A stretch of 64,000 bases of DNA from Candidozyma auris. Lineage: Eukaryota; Ascomycota; Pichiomycetes; Serinales; Metschnikowiaceae. The stretch is taken from contig NC_072814.1 in the NCBI RefSeq assembly GCF_003013715.1, positions 434,001 through 498,000 on the forward strand. The letters run 5' to 3'. The notes beneath the pieces are model-generated. The model worked only from the letters and a program-made list of their open reading frames with translations. It made no database searches and was not told the origin of the DNA. A program made the translations under genes and the position numbers. This document shows, piece by piece, positions 17,986 through 26,817 of this stretch. The first letter of the stretch is position 1; each line of letters opens with the position of its first letter.

Positions 17986-19371
17986 ATGGACTCGTGGATC
18001 AACACTTTGCCTGCTGATTTGCAAGCCAAAGTGAATGCTTTGGTAACCTCAGTACCTTCAAGCCGGGCAATTCTCGATGACATTCACGATTACTTGACTA
18101 CCACGAAAAAGAGGAAGACTCCAGTACAGCGAAAGCAACCGCAAGCGTTAGCGCCTGCTGCCGCAAATAACGACAATGGTCCCCCAAACCCTTATCATGT
18201 CAAGTACACTGAACCAGTGAACCCACAGGAAATAATTTTTCAGTTATCAAACTTGCCATTCACGTCTCCCGTGAGAAAAAAGTACCATCTTTTGTTCCAT
18301 TTGCTCATCGCAGACAATGTTCCCCACCCCGTTTTGTCCATAGTGAACATCGCCAATAAAACACCAGAATTATCACTAACGGGTCTCAAGTCTGCCGTCA
18401 AGCTTTGTATGTTGGCGCCAATTTTGGGCAATTCTACTGTCCTGTCGAAAAAAGATACAGGCATGCTATGCTTGTGGCTACAAGATGACGCCGCATTCGA
18501 CAAGACAAAAAATGACCCTATCATTTGCAACATTAACTTGGATGTTGTCAAAAAGCAACTAATTGAAGATGGTAAGATTCCTCCACATGCTGAGCACCAG
18601 GTAACTGATTCCGATCCTGATAATGAAGATGCTATCAAGCCTATAAATGAACAGATCATTTTCTTCTTGCAAAGGCAGTTTAGTCTATGTGGCATTGAGC
18701 TTCACAATTTCATGCCATTAGCAAGGCCCTCTCATAACACGATGAAAGTCAACGCAGATACAGCAATCGCTGTATCAACGAAGAATGATTCAATTTCTGA
18801 TTTCGTCGCTGCCAGTGCCTACAAGGGCTCCAAAGAAGGAAGCCTTTTGCTCTTGAATACCAATTCAGAAACAGCTTTTATGATATTTGGATTTAAGAAG
18901 CCGATTCTCCTTATTGAGTTTTCAAAAATAAGAGATATCTCCTACAAGGATATAACACGATTCACATTTAATATGTTGGTTACAATCGCAGCAACTCTGG
19001 AAAGTCAAGATGAGGTTATTGAGTTTAGCATGATTGACCAGCAATCCTATCAAGATATCGATGACTTTGTCAGAAGGATGAAGATTCAAGACAACTCATT
19101 TGATGCGAAGTTGAGAGAGAAACCAGAAGACAAGTCTGAGAACAATGCTGTCGAAGAGGCCCCACAAGTGGCTGTTGAAGAAGATAGTGACGACGAAGAA
19201 GAAGATGGCACTTACACTGGTGGAGTCGAGGAGGGTGACGAGGCGGATGATAGTGATGTTGCCGAGGAGTTTGATAGTGCCGCAAATGATTCCGACGGCG
19301 ATATGGATGAAGAAGATGATGATGAAGACGACGCGAATGAAGATGCTTCCGAGGACATCGGGCTGGAATGA
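17986..19371 (+). CDS. RTT106: histone chaperone Rtt106
   Basis: Rtt106 binds H3-H4 (favouring H3 K56ac) and deposits it on replicated or transcribed DNA; in yeast it also acts in histone-gene regulation and silencing. The 461-residue length matches the family (455 in S. cerevisiae). An N-terminal helical dimerisation part (about 1-60) is followed by tandem PH-like domains (about 75-330), with SNLPFTSPVRKKYHLLFH in the first and YKGSKEGSLLLLN and FGFKKPILLIEFSKI in the second. A long acidic tail of Asp/Glu (about 385-461) ends the protein, as is typical of histone chaperones. Confidence 0.92.
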   Translation: MDSWINTLPADLQAKVNALVTSVPSSRAILDDIHDYLTTTKKRKTPVQRKQPQALAPAAANNDNGPPNPYHVKYTEPVNPQEIIFQLSNLPFTSPVRKKYHLLFHLLIADNVPHPVLSIVNIANKTPELSLTGLKSAVKLCMLAPILGNSTVLSKKDTGMLCLWLQDDAAFDKTKNDPIICNINLDVVKKQLIEDGKIPPHAEHQVTDSDPDNEDAIKPINEQIIFFLQRQFSLCGIELHNFMPLARPSHNTMKVNADTAIAVSTKNDSISDFVAASAYKGSKEGSLLLLNTNSETAFMIFGFKKPILLIEFSKIRDISYKDITRFTFNMLVTIAATLESQDEVIEFSMIDQQSYQDIDDFVRRMKIQDNSFDAKLREKPEDKSENNAVEEAPQVAVEEDSDDEEEDGTYTGGVEEGDEADDSDVAEEFDSAANDSDGDMDEEDDDEDDANEDASEDIGLE

Positions 19372-19516
19372 TCTCATTGCATTCCTGACTTGTACCATAC
19401 CTACAAAATATTAATACACGGTAAGGGACCACGATATATTATTGTGGTGATGCAACTATACGAATACAAAATGGAAGGTAGTGATGAAAGGCGTCATTTG
19501 ACGGACATGGGGCAGT

Positions 19517-19858
19517 TTATTTATAGTCCTGTCCGTACTTGTCGAACAATTCGAAGAACTTGCGTGTTCTCTTTGAGGCAGTAATTCTGTGGTCGCCATC
19601 CAAGTCGAACTCATGGAATGCATCGACCTGAGCTCTCTGTTCACGTAATTGAGCCAACCTTCTGTTTAATAAGTGTCTATTTCTCTGGACAAAGTGGTCA
19701 CAGATAACATAACCACCCAAAAATGCACCGATGGACAAAGCGTAGCCAGGCACTCTATCCCAGGTTCTGCCGAACTGTTTTCCCACAAGTTGGACCTGGA
19801 GTCTTCTGGCAGAAGCACCAAGGACGGCGCTGAGAATGACACCTGCCGCAGACACCAT
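19517..19858 (-). CDS. small membrane protein, possibly a complex I accessory subunit (NUXM-like)
   Basis: A 113-residue protein with a hydrophobic N-terminus (MVSAAGVILSAVLGASARRL) and a second short hydrophobic segment (PGYALSIGAFLGGYVICDHF, about 38-57). A basic helical part follows (RNRHLLNRRLAQLREQRAQ). The arrangement of two short spans plus an Arg-rich matrix segment resembles the NUXM-type accessory subunit of fungal NADH:ubiquinone oxidoreductase, but I rely on general resemblance only. A loop FDLDGDHRIT near the C-terminus looks like part of an EF-hand; a single incomplete loop is not enough to claim calcium binding. The mitochondrial location is inferred. Confidence 0.6.
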   Translation of the reverse strand: MVSAAGVILSAVLGASARRLQVQLVGKQFGRTWDRVPGYALSIGAFLGGYVICDHFVQRNRHLLNRRLAQLREQRAQVDAFHEFDLDGDHRITASKRTRKFFELFDKYGQDYK

Positions 19859-20563
19859 AATTTAGCGATATGTAATGTTTAAAACTTTAGTATATCTTTA
19901 TGTTATAAAAACTTTTTGTGCGAAGGTTATTGGGCAGTTGACACCTGTACACCCACGGTTGTCTGGGGAAAGATAGATCTTCCATTCAGACCCAGGTTGG
20001 CTATTTTGAAGATCGAAAGATCAGTGACACTTGGGGTTGATTAAAGCCGACTCGATCACTTAAAAATCATATAAAGCAATTTCTATAGGTCGATTGCTAG
20101 CATAGTAGCCAGAGAGTAACTTTTTTACCGAATGTCTCCAAGAAGCTTGACGAGGTTTTATACTGTAATTTGTATTACCTTAGAATATTTGATGTAGGTT
20201 AATAGTTGCGCCGCTTTGATAAAAAGTTCATTTTCCCAGATTCATGTCTATGAGGTATTCGTAAGATGCCTATAAATTTAGACCAGTTCGCGAAATGGTT
20301 GCAAAACCAATGACAATTAGTACAACTAGTAAGGCTAGATTCTTTTGAAGAAGAAAAACATTTAAAAGTTGATTTCATAACGTCCCCAATCAAAGCCCAA
20401 CTCACAATATCATATAATTATTCATTTGATTTATGGTGCTAAATTTGGTATCTTAAGTATTCACCACTCAATTCCACTCCAACTGTGGATCTCCACTTGC
20501 AATATTTCGCATACAATTCCGCGGTACCGTTGATAAGCTCGACGAACAACATCCTTCTGCTCT
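19859..20563. other. divergent spacer before the aminotransferase gene
   Basis: A 705-base AT-rich region between two divergent genes. The only clear element is a motif copy at 20297-20305. No RNA gene seen. Confidence 0.5.
20297..20305 (+). promoter_or_regulatory. recurrent motif GGYTGCRAA, copy upstream of the aminotransferase gene
   Basis: Reads AATGGTTGCAAAACCAATG. Here the motif is also an imperfect inverted repeat (TGGTT-GCAA-AACCA). It lies about 260 bases before the start codon. Confidence 0.45.
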
Positions 20564-21874
20564 ATGCCCAAACAAATCAATTTCTTTAAGGGGCACCCTA
20601 CGCTCGATCTCCTACCAAAGGAAGAGCTCTCAAATGCTTTTACGAGAGTTATCAGAGACACTGCTCACACAGACTACGAATCGGATCCCGATAACCGACA
20701 CCCACTCCAGTATGGCACTGATCCAGGCAATCTAACAGCTAGACAAGCGCTAGCTCAATGGGTGAATAAACAATTTGATCGGGACTCTTTGCTGGCTAAT
20801 CAGATAAACTTGACGGGAGGTTCGTCTTATGGGGCACAAAATATACTATTGGCGACTACAAGCACAGAGATTACAAAGCAGGCTTTCATTGTACTGCCCA
20901 CGTACTTCTTGATCAATTACGCATTCATAGATGCTGGTTTTGAGGGAAAAATGACAGCAATAAAGGAAACCCCTGGCGAACAATATGAAATTGATTTGGA
21001 CTACTTGAAAGAGCAATTGGAGTATCACGATCAAAAGAATGGGTTGGAGCCCGTGGGAGATACCGAAATTAACATTTTGATCGATCCCACCGGAAGAGGC
21101 AAAAGAAAGCAGTATCGCTATGTGATGTATTTGGTTCCAACTTTTTCGAACCCTGGAGGACTCACCTACAGTGAGTCTACGAGGTCAAAGCTCGTGAAGT
21201 TGGCGAGAAAACACGACATGCTACTTCTTTCTGACGATGTGTACGACCATCTCCACTACGAAGGTAAACCTCCTGTCAGAAAGCTTAGTCAAATTGATCA
21301 AGACACTTTGCCCAAGAATTGGTCTTACGGGAATACCGTTTCTAATGCCTCATTCTCGAAAATTATAGCACCAGGTTTTCGAGTCGGTTGGCAGGAAACT
21401 GTATCTCTGGCATTGGCTCTGCAATTGGCCACCACCGGTGCCAACAAGTCAGGTGGATCACCTGGGCAGTTGAACTCGATAGTTGTGCAGCATTTCATCG
21501 AGGATGGGATTTTGAATAAGACAATAGAGTTCTATAAGAAGACATACAAGCTGAGATCCCAGACACTCAGACAAGCATTGGAGAAGCACCTTCCAACGAA
21601 GCACACAAAGATTTACGGTGGCGATGGAGGTTATTTCACTTGGGTAGAGATTAAAGATCTGAGCGTCGACTTGCAGAAGGTCATAATCACGCTTCAGAAG
21701 ACCCACAATGTGGTGATAGCAGACGGAGGGAATTTTGAGGTGGCTGGTGATTCCCTAGGGTGGAGTAAGATTGGAGCCCGTTTATGCGTAGCTCTTTTGA
21801 ACGAACAAGAGATCGAGGAAGGCATCGAACAATGGGGAAAGGTGTTACGTGAAGCTCATCCAGACCTTTACTAG
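20564..21874 (+). CDS. PLP-dependent aminotransferase, YER152C-like
   Basis: A class I/II aminotransferase of 436 residues, closest in my judgement to S. cerevisiae YER152C (a protein with 2-aminoadipate transaminase activity). The N-terminus MPKQINFFKGHPTLDLLP matches the family's G-HP-L-LLP motif. PLP contacts are visible: GGSSYGAQNILL, the Asp-containing LLSDDVYDHLHY and the Schiff-base Lys266 in ASFSKIIAPGFRVGW. The Arg that binds the substrate carboxylate lies in GARLCVAL. Codon 330 is CTG in YK-CTG-RSQTLRQAL, where Ser would suit the family better than Leu. The substrate in this yeast is unknown. Confidence 0.85.
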   Translation: MPKQINFFKGHPTLDLLPKEELSNAFTRVIRDTAHTDYESDPDNRHPLQYGTDPGNLTARQALAQWVNKQFDRDSLLANQINLTGGSSYGAQNILLATTSTEITKQAFIVLPTYFLINYAFIDAGFEGKMTAIKETPGEQYEIDLDYLKEQLEYHDQKNGLEPVGDTEINILIDPTGRGKRKQYRYVMYLVPTFSNPGGLTYSESTRSKLVKLARKHDMLLLSDDVYDHLHYEGKPPVRKLSQIDQDTLPKNWSYGNTVSNASFSKIIAPGFRVGWQETVSLALALQLATTGANKSGGSPGQLNSIVVQHFIEDGILNKTIEFYKKTYKLRSQTLRQALEKHLPTKHTKIYGGDGGYFTWVEIKDLSVDLQKVIITLQKTHNVVIADGGNFEVAGDSLGWSKIGARLCVALLNEQEIEEGIEQWGKVLREAHPDLY

Positions 21875-22359
21875 AGTTAGTACTCATTTCAAGAATTAAA
21901 CGTTAAAGCAGTATCTTCAGCGTAGATCTTGGTGTATTTAACTTTTAGTTCTCATGAATCTTCGATTCGGCGAGTGTTTTCTCATCTTGTGAACTGCATC
22001 AGTGAATTTACATACTCTGAGACAAATAGGTGTGGTAGTTTAGTTGATTATTTTTTTTTTTTTTTAATTTTTTTTTGGGTCGCTCCCCCCATCAGATCAA
22101 CTCTAGCTCAATTGTTTCGCACACTTTCGTGAGTCTCCTCTCAGGAATTACACTGAAATTATTCCTCTTTTATGTGATGAAAACTATTAAACTTCAAATA
22201 TCATGACAGATAAATATAAGATGCACTGCGCTAATTAAGTAAAACAACACTTTCTTGATACAGTTTCTGGTCATAGCCATCTCGGGAAATCCATTTGAAG
22301 CAAGTATCAATCTCGGTCCCCATTGCCAGACCAGGTTTAGTTCCATATATTTCGTAGCT
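21875..22359. other. convergent spacer with T-rich tract
   Basis: A 485-base spacer between the 3' ends of the aminotransferase gene and VAM7. Apart from the T tract at 22051-22076 I see nothing distinct. Confidence 0.5.
22051..22076 (+). repeat. poly(dA:dT) tract
   Basis: T15-AA-T9 on the plus strand, in the convergent spacer between two 3' ends. Confidence 0.8.
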
Positions 22360-23346
22360 TCACGTAATTCGTTTAGCCCTTGCACGAGCATCTTTCATCT
22401 TTTCAGAAGAGGCGTCCACTTCGTCAGTGAAGCGGTCAAGCATTTCATTATGCTCCTCGACTTCTTTGCCAATAGTCTCGCCAATTTCTCTCTGCTTGGC
22501 AATTATCTTGCGGAGCTCCTCAACCTCCTGGTCTTGGTCTTTGTGAATCTGTTGCTGCTGCTGAAGAAGCTCTTTGTTGCTCACTCCTAAAGTCTCATCG
22601 GTTTCCTTAGCGTCGTCTTTTTTGCCCAGACGCTTGGTGAAGTTGTAATGAGGTGAAGTTTCCTTTTTGGATTTGGACTCTCTTTTGAAAACCAATCTCT
22701 CAGTCTCATTCAGAATCTCTCTGAGCGAAGAGGTGCGTTGACTGAACTCAGATGAATCAATTTCTCCATTCTGATTAAGATGAGAAAGAGCACTTGCCAA
22801 TTTTTGAACATTGGGCTGAATGTATTTATTAACTTGTTCTCTGGCTTTTTTCCTTGACTCGATGTCGTCTCCCTGAGGAATGTCCGCAAGCGCAGCTCTT
22901 ACCTGTCTTAGGTACGTGAGCCATTGCATGGAATCGATATCTTGAGGCTCCTCGTCGATCAAAAACTTATTGTCGTTGCTGCCATTGCCGTCCTCGAACA
23001 TTGCAGGAGTGAACTTGAAATTGGCTGGCAATTGAAGAAAATCATGAACCGGCTTCCGGTTCTGCAAGTCTCTGTCTCGGACAACAGCGTTCAAAAACTC
23101 AGAGAGTCCATACTTCCTCTCACTAACTAGCCTGGCTTTGCTGCTGAAGAAAGACCCTTTTGGCGGGAGCTGGTAGAGGAAGTCACGACTAGAGATTCCC
23201 AACTCCTCACACAACTGGTCCACCAAAGTAACAAACTCGGAGTATCTTCTCGAAACAGTGAGCGCTCTTAAGGGCAAGGTGATTTCAATCTGGTAGTACG
23301 TAACACCATCTTTTTCGGATGAGGAGCCGATTCCTATTAGAGACAT
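22360..23346 (-). CDS. VAM7: vacuolar SNARE Vam7 (PX domain, Qc-SNARE)
   Basis: Vam7 is the soluble Qc-SNARE of yeast vacuole fusion, recruited by its PX domain binding PI3P and by the HOPS complex. The 328-residue protein has an N-terminal PX domain (about 3-110; SRRYSEFVTLVDQL, then the Pro-rich loop LPPKGSFFSSKARLVSERKYGLSEFL). A variable linker follows, then a C-terminal SNARE helix (about 260-325; QDQEVEELRKIIAKQREIGETIGKEV), with no transmembrane segment, as expected for Vam7. Length matches S. cerevisiae (316). It is divergent from the next gene across 244 bases that contain a CACGTG box at 23479-23484. Confidence 0.93.
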   Translation of the reverse strand: MSLIGIGSSSEKDGVTYYQIEITLPLRALTVSRRYSEFVTLVDQLCEELGISSRDFLYQLPPKGSFFSSKARLVSERKYGLSEFLNAVVRDRDLQNRKPVHDFLQLPANFKFTPAMFEDGNGSNDNKFLIDEEPQDIDSMQWLTYLRQVRAALADIPQGDDIESRKKAREQVNKYIQPNVQKLASALSHLNQNGEIDSSEFSQRTSSLREILNETERLVFKRESKSKKETSPHYNFTKRLGKKDDAKETDETLGVSNKELLQQQQQIHKDQDQEVEELRKIIAKQREIGETIGKEVEEHNEMLDRFTDEVDASSEKMKDARARAKRIT

Positions 23347-23478
23347 GGTGACAAGGAGGAGGTAAGGTTACTAACTGATAAGAGACTATATATACGACAA
23401 CTCCCACACATACATTCTGGCGCGTGATTGTATGCAAAGGCTAGGCGAGAAAGGCTCTCCATCTGTTTGCACCCACCG

Positions 23479-23484
23479 CACGTG
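23479..23484. promoter_or_regulatory. CACGTG box between VAM7 and the next gene
   Basis: Reads GCACGTGAC, a good Cbf1/bHLH site, 130 bases before VAM7 and about 107 bases before the gene starting at 23591. Which gene it serves cannot be told. Confidence 0.35.
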
Positions 23485-23590
23485 ACCTTCGTGGGGGTTA
23501 TGGTTCCTCATGATTGCTAATTTCCTTCTGCTGGGTATTTAGCTACATTGACAATTAATTGGGTACTTATCTCGTTGCAATTTCACTGTC

Positions 23591-25282
23591 ATGCCTGAAT
23601 CCACCTCTGCTGGAGGCGAAGAGCTGCCAGGCTCTCCAAAACAGCATGAGCCCACAACTTCTGCAAGAGAGCAACAGCATGGTGAGAGTCACAGCTCTGA
23701 GAGCCCTGACCTCGAAAGAGAGCCATTACTTCCTAATAGACGTTTTGTCGACCCAGATGATCCTATAGTGTCGCCATTGAATTTGAAGAGGATTGCAGTG
23801 TTGTGCCTGGTGCTCATTGCGGTGCTAGCAGTGAATGCGCTTGTCTTATTTTTGGTGGTCGTTTCGGACTTCATCTCGATTCCATTCTTCAACCGTAGAG
23901 GCAAGTCGTTCCTTGACTTTGATTTGGCTCTTTTGAATATTCTTACCGGCGCTGTGACCCTCTGGTGCTTCACCGTGCCTGCTTATTATGAGAGAATCTT
24001 GGGATACATAAGCTGTGCCTTGGTCTTCATCGACTTGGTGGTTTTGCTTAGTGTGCCTTACCTTCGGGGCCAACTGGGTGGGTTTGGTAACATTCTTTGG
24101 CTCTGGACTCTCCTCAACATTGCCCTTAATTGTTTCGCTGATTGGTCTGTAGAACGGGGAAAAGCTCAACAAGAAATTAGGTATACGGGAAGAGTCGAGA
24201 AGCGGAGATCAGTTTTTGAGCTTTTTGTGATGCTCGTCAAAATTTTTGTGAAATTGTTTTTGTTGTGGGTTATTTGGTGTATTTCCCTCTCGATCTGGCT
24301 TGAGGGATTTGACTCTCACGAGAAACCTTGGGGTAAATTGATTCCAGTCAACGAAGGTCAATTTAAAGTTCACTTGGCTTGCTACGGTGATGTGCATGCA
24401 CCGATGGCCAAAAATGATGAAGACGATCCCTCGAAAGCTAAGCAGCCCATCTTGTTAGTGGAAGGAGGACAACTCACGTCTTCAGAGGTGTTCCAAGAGT
24501 GGATCCAGGAACTTTATCATATGAACAAAATTGAGAGATTTTGTATCTGGGACAGGCCGGGGTATGCATTTTCCGACAGTGCCCCGCTGCCAGTGTCCAT
24601 CTCAATCATCGTTGAGTACCTTCTGGAGGCGCTTAGAGCCGAGAAGATCGAGGGGCCCTTTTCTGCCGTGGGATTCGACGAAGGTGGGCTCTACTCGCGC
24701 GTATTCGCTCTGCGTAACCTTGGCCAAATTCATTCGCTTCTACTCGTGGACAGTTGGCATGAGGATCTCCTCAAGCATTTTCCATTTAGCGGCAGCAATA
24801 AGAAAAATGAGAGCAGGAAGGTGTTTAAAAACATTTTGGAGCTCATGGACTCCTGGCAAGGCTTCAAAGTTTGGCTTAGGGGTGTTGTGTCTCCTCTTGG
24901 TATTCAGAAAAACATTCATTGGTTCTTCCATCCCCAAAGATACTCATCGAAGAGTCGAATCTTTGGTAGAGACATGGTGTACAGTCCTAAGTATCTTCGG
25001 GCAAGACTTCAGGAACAGGTCACTGCCTCTATATTGTCTTTTAATGAGGTGCAAAACGCAGCGCTACAGCTGGTCCCTCTTGCGGTGATCTCGTCGGACT
25101 TCATGATCAAAAACTCCCTCAATTGGGGCAAGTGGCAAAGAGACTTGATCAAGATAAGTGACCGCCTGTTGGAGTGGGTCGTAGCAGAAAACAGCGGCCA
25201 TAAAATTTGGGAGAGTTCCAAGGGCCGTGACCAATTGCAGCAGTTGCTTTTACGGTTGGTTAGTGAGAAATCAAACTACTAA
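23591..25282 (+). CDS. membrane-anchored alpha/beta-hydrolase-like protein
   Basis: A 563-residue protein of a fungal family of multi-span membrane proteins with a C-terminal alpha/beta-hydrolase domain (I recall it as DUF2417 plus hydrolase). A disordered acidic/Ser-rich N-terminus (1-60) is followed by five or so hydrophobic segments between about 65 and 240. The hydrolase-like domain spans about 260-560. In it, DRPGYAFSDSAPLP is the usual post-strand loop. The nucleophile elbow reads VGFDEGG, with Asp363 in place of Ser, and His537 in NSGHKIWE fits the catalytic histidine position. Asp nucleophiles occur in epoxide hydrolases and haloalkane dehalogenases (GHDWGG type), so activity of that sort is possible but unproven. 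The cellular location is not evident. Confidence 0.75.
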   Translation: MPESTSAGGEELPGSPKQHEPTTSAREQQHGESHSSESPDLEREPLLPNRRFVDPDDPIVSPLNLKRIAVLCLVLIAVLAVNALVLFLVVVSDFISIPFFNRRGKSFLDFDLALLNILTGAVTLWCFTVPAYYERILGYISCALVFIDLVVLLSVPYLRGQLGGFGNILWLWTLLNIALNCFADWSVERGKAQQEIRYTGRVEKRRSVFELFVMLVKIFVKLFLLWVIWCISLSIWLEGFDSHEKPWGKLIPVNEGQFKVHLACYGDVHAPMAKNDEDDPSKAKQPILLVEGGQLTSSEVFQEWIQELYHMNKIERFCIWDRPGYAFSDSAPLPVSISIIVEYLLEALRAEKIEGPFSAVGFDEGGLYSRVFALRNLGQIHSLLLVDSWHEDLLKHFPFSGSNKKNESRKVFKNILELMDSWQGFKVWLRGVVSPLGIQKNIHWFFHPQRYSSKSRIFGRDMVYSPKYLRARLQEQVTASILSFNEVQNAALQLVPLAVISSDFMIKNSLNWGKWQRDLIKISDRLLEWVVAENSGHKIWESSKGRDQLQQLLLRLVSEKSNY

Positions 25283-26817
25283 AACAATGAATCGGGTTGA
25301 TTATATGATAACGACGCCCTTCACAAAATAAGACATATGTGTCGCAGAGACAAGCCCGAAAACGACTTATGTTAGAATGTGTATCTATTGAGATCTTTAT
25401 AAGAGAAGCTCAGCATGATTTCTCGTGAAGTGCGACTAGAACCGCATAGTTTTCAAGTACCATCTCAGAGTCCCGTCGGGATTCCGTGCCGAGATATTAT
25501 GGCAAATGCAAGTAATACAAGAAGAAACGAGGAATGTCAGAGGCAGTGGCGGTGGTGGCTGTACACGGTTTTCCACGGGACTTCTCTTTTGGCTAATCTA
25601 ACTGTTGATTGTGACATGTGATATAGTTCTACTGTAACAATAAAGGAGAAATTTAGGCAGACGTAGCATTGGTAGCAGCATAGTCAAAGGAATATATCAA
25701 GAGTACGATACCTCTACTTTATTAGCGTTCGTCACTTGCCACTTGTGGCAATTCAACAACATACACGAAGGAACGAGAAACTCCAACAACACTCACCAAA
25801 TACACAAAGTGGCATTCTGAACCTTTCTACCAGTATTCATCCTCGCAACACACACCAATGGACACATTTGATCATTTTCCACAGAACCACTCTCCTTCTA
25901 TTTCCCTCTCACGCTGCCTCCTATCGGACTTCATACCCAAAGTGGTACTCAGCGAATGACCGACCCGGAGTTCCATTGCGTTATCAACACAAACACCACA
26001 AGTTCAGAAGAAATTCAGAAGCTTACTCATATCAGATCAACCCTCTTCTATGTTTTCAAAATGCCTACTGAGCGGCCCTTGAATTGGTTGCAAAAACAAG
26101 ACTTGGCCGCTCCTGGCGCTCGCCTATTATGGCAGGTGGCTTGCGGTGAGGGAACCTATTTAGGGCGCACTTTCTGAAACACCCATTTCGCGCTGGGGAA
26201 ACCAGGCCTCAGCACGAGCCCAAGACAATGTGACAATAGTGAATGTTAAAGGATAACGTTGTGAAACAAAGAACCGTTCCAGGTCAGCTTGCAAAGATCG
26301 ATGTTCTCTGTCAGTTTAAACGTCTCCTCTTGAGAAGCTCCCCTTGCCATTTGGCTTTTTGCAATTTCCTGAGGAGGCTCCCCTCTTTTGCACCCAACTT
26401 ATTTGCAAAATACGGAAAACCACGAGATCACCCAGGAAAAAGGGGGCTCTGGATGACTTTCTTCAGTGTTGCGGTGATCCCTCTCGTAGGCTTGGGAATG
26501 GACATTGTTTAAAATATGAATTCATCATTTTTCATTACTTTAGCTCCTTCGTATCATTCCCCTGCGTGGTGCTACTTGTTTTGCCTGACTCGGGAATGGC
26601 CTGTCTCTTTGCTGTGTCACTTTTTGGTGTATTTTTTTTTCTTGTTCAGGCCTCCTTTTATTACCTCACTTTCTCGCTCGCTGTACCCTACCACTATTCA
26701 ACAACACTCAGCTTCCAAAGTATCCTAACAGCTGCCGCTTTAAATCCTGAAAACCCTCCCATATTCCTTCTTTCATACCATCCCTCTCATCATACTTTTT
26801 CTCCCGCTGCTCCGGCC
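25283..26817. other. long spacer and leader region of DMA1
   Basis: A 1.5-kb region before DMA1. It has a motif copy at 26086-26094 and a pyrimidine-rich stretch from about 26530 to 26815. The frame of DMA1 is open back to 26344, but only from a TTG and with no protein-like sequence. A 70-codon uORF starts at 26516. No RNA gene recognised. Confidence 0.5.
26086..26094 (+). promoter_or_regulatory. recurrent motif GGYTGCRAA, copy upstream of DMA1
   Basis: Reads AATTGGTTGCAAAAACAAG, about 730 bases before the DMA1 ATG. Confidence 0.45.

Noticed and set aside
23361..23375. GTAAGG ... TACTAAC, resembling intron signals upstream of the hydrolase-like gene
   Set aside because: Donor and branch point are only a few bases apart, too close for a spliceosomal intron, and no upstream exon with an ATG is needed.
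26344..26817. 158-codon N-terminal extension of DMA1
   Set aside because: It opens with TTG, is pyrimidine-rich and low-complexity, and does not resemble Dma proteins. The ATG at 26818 is preferred.
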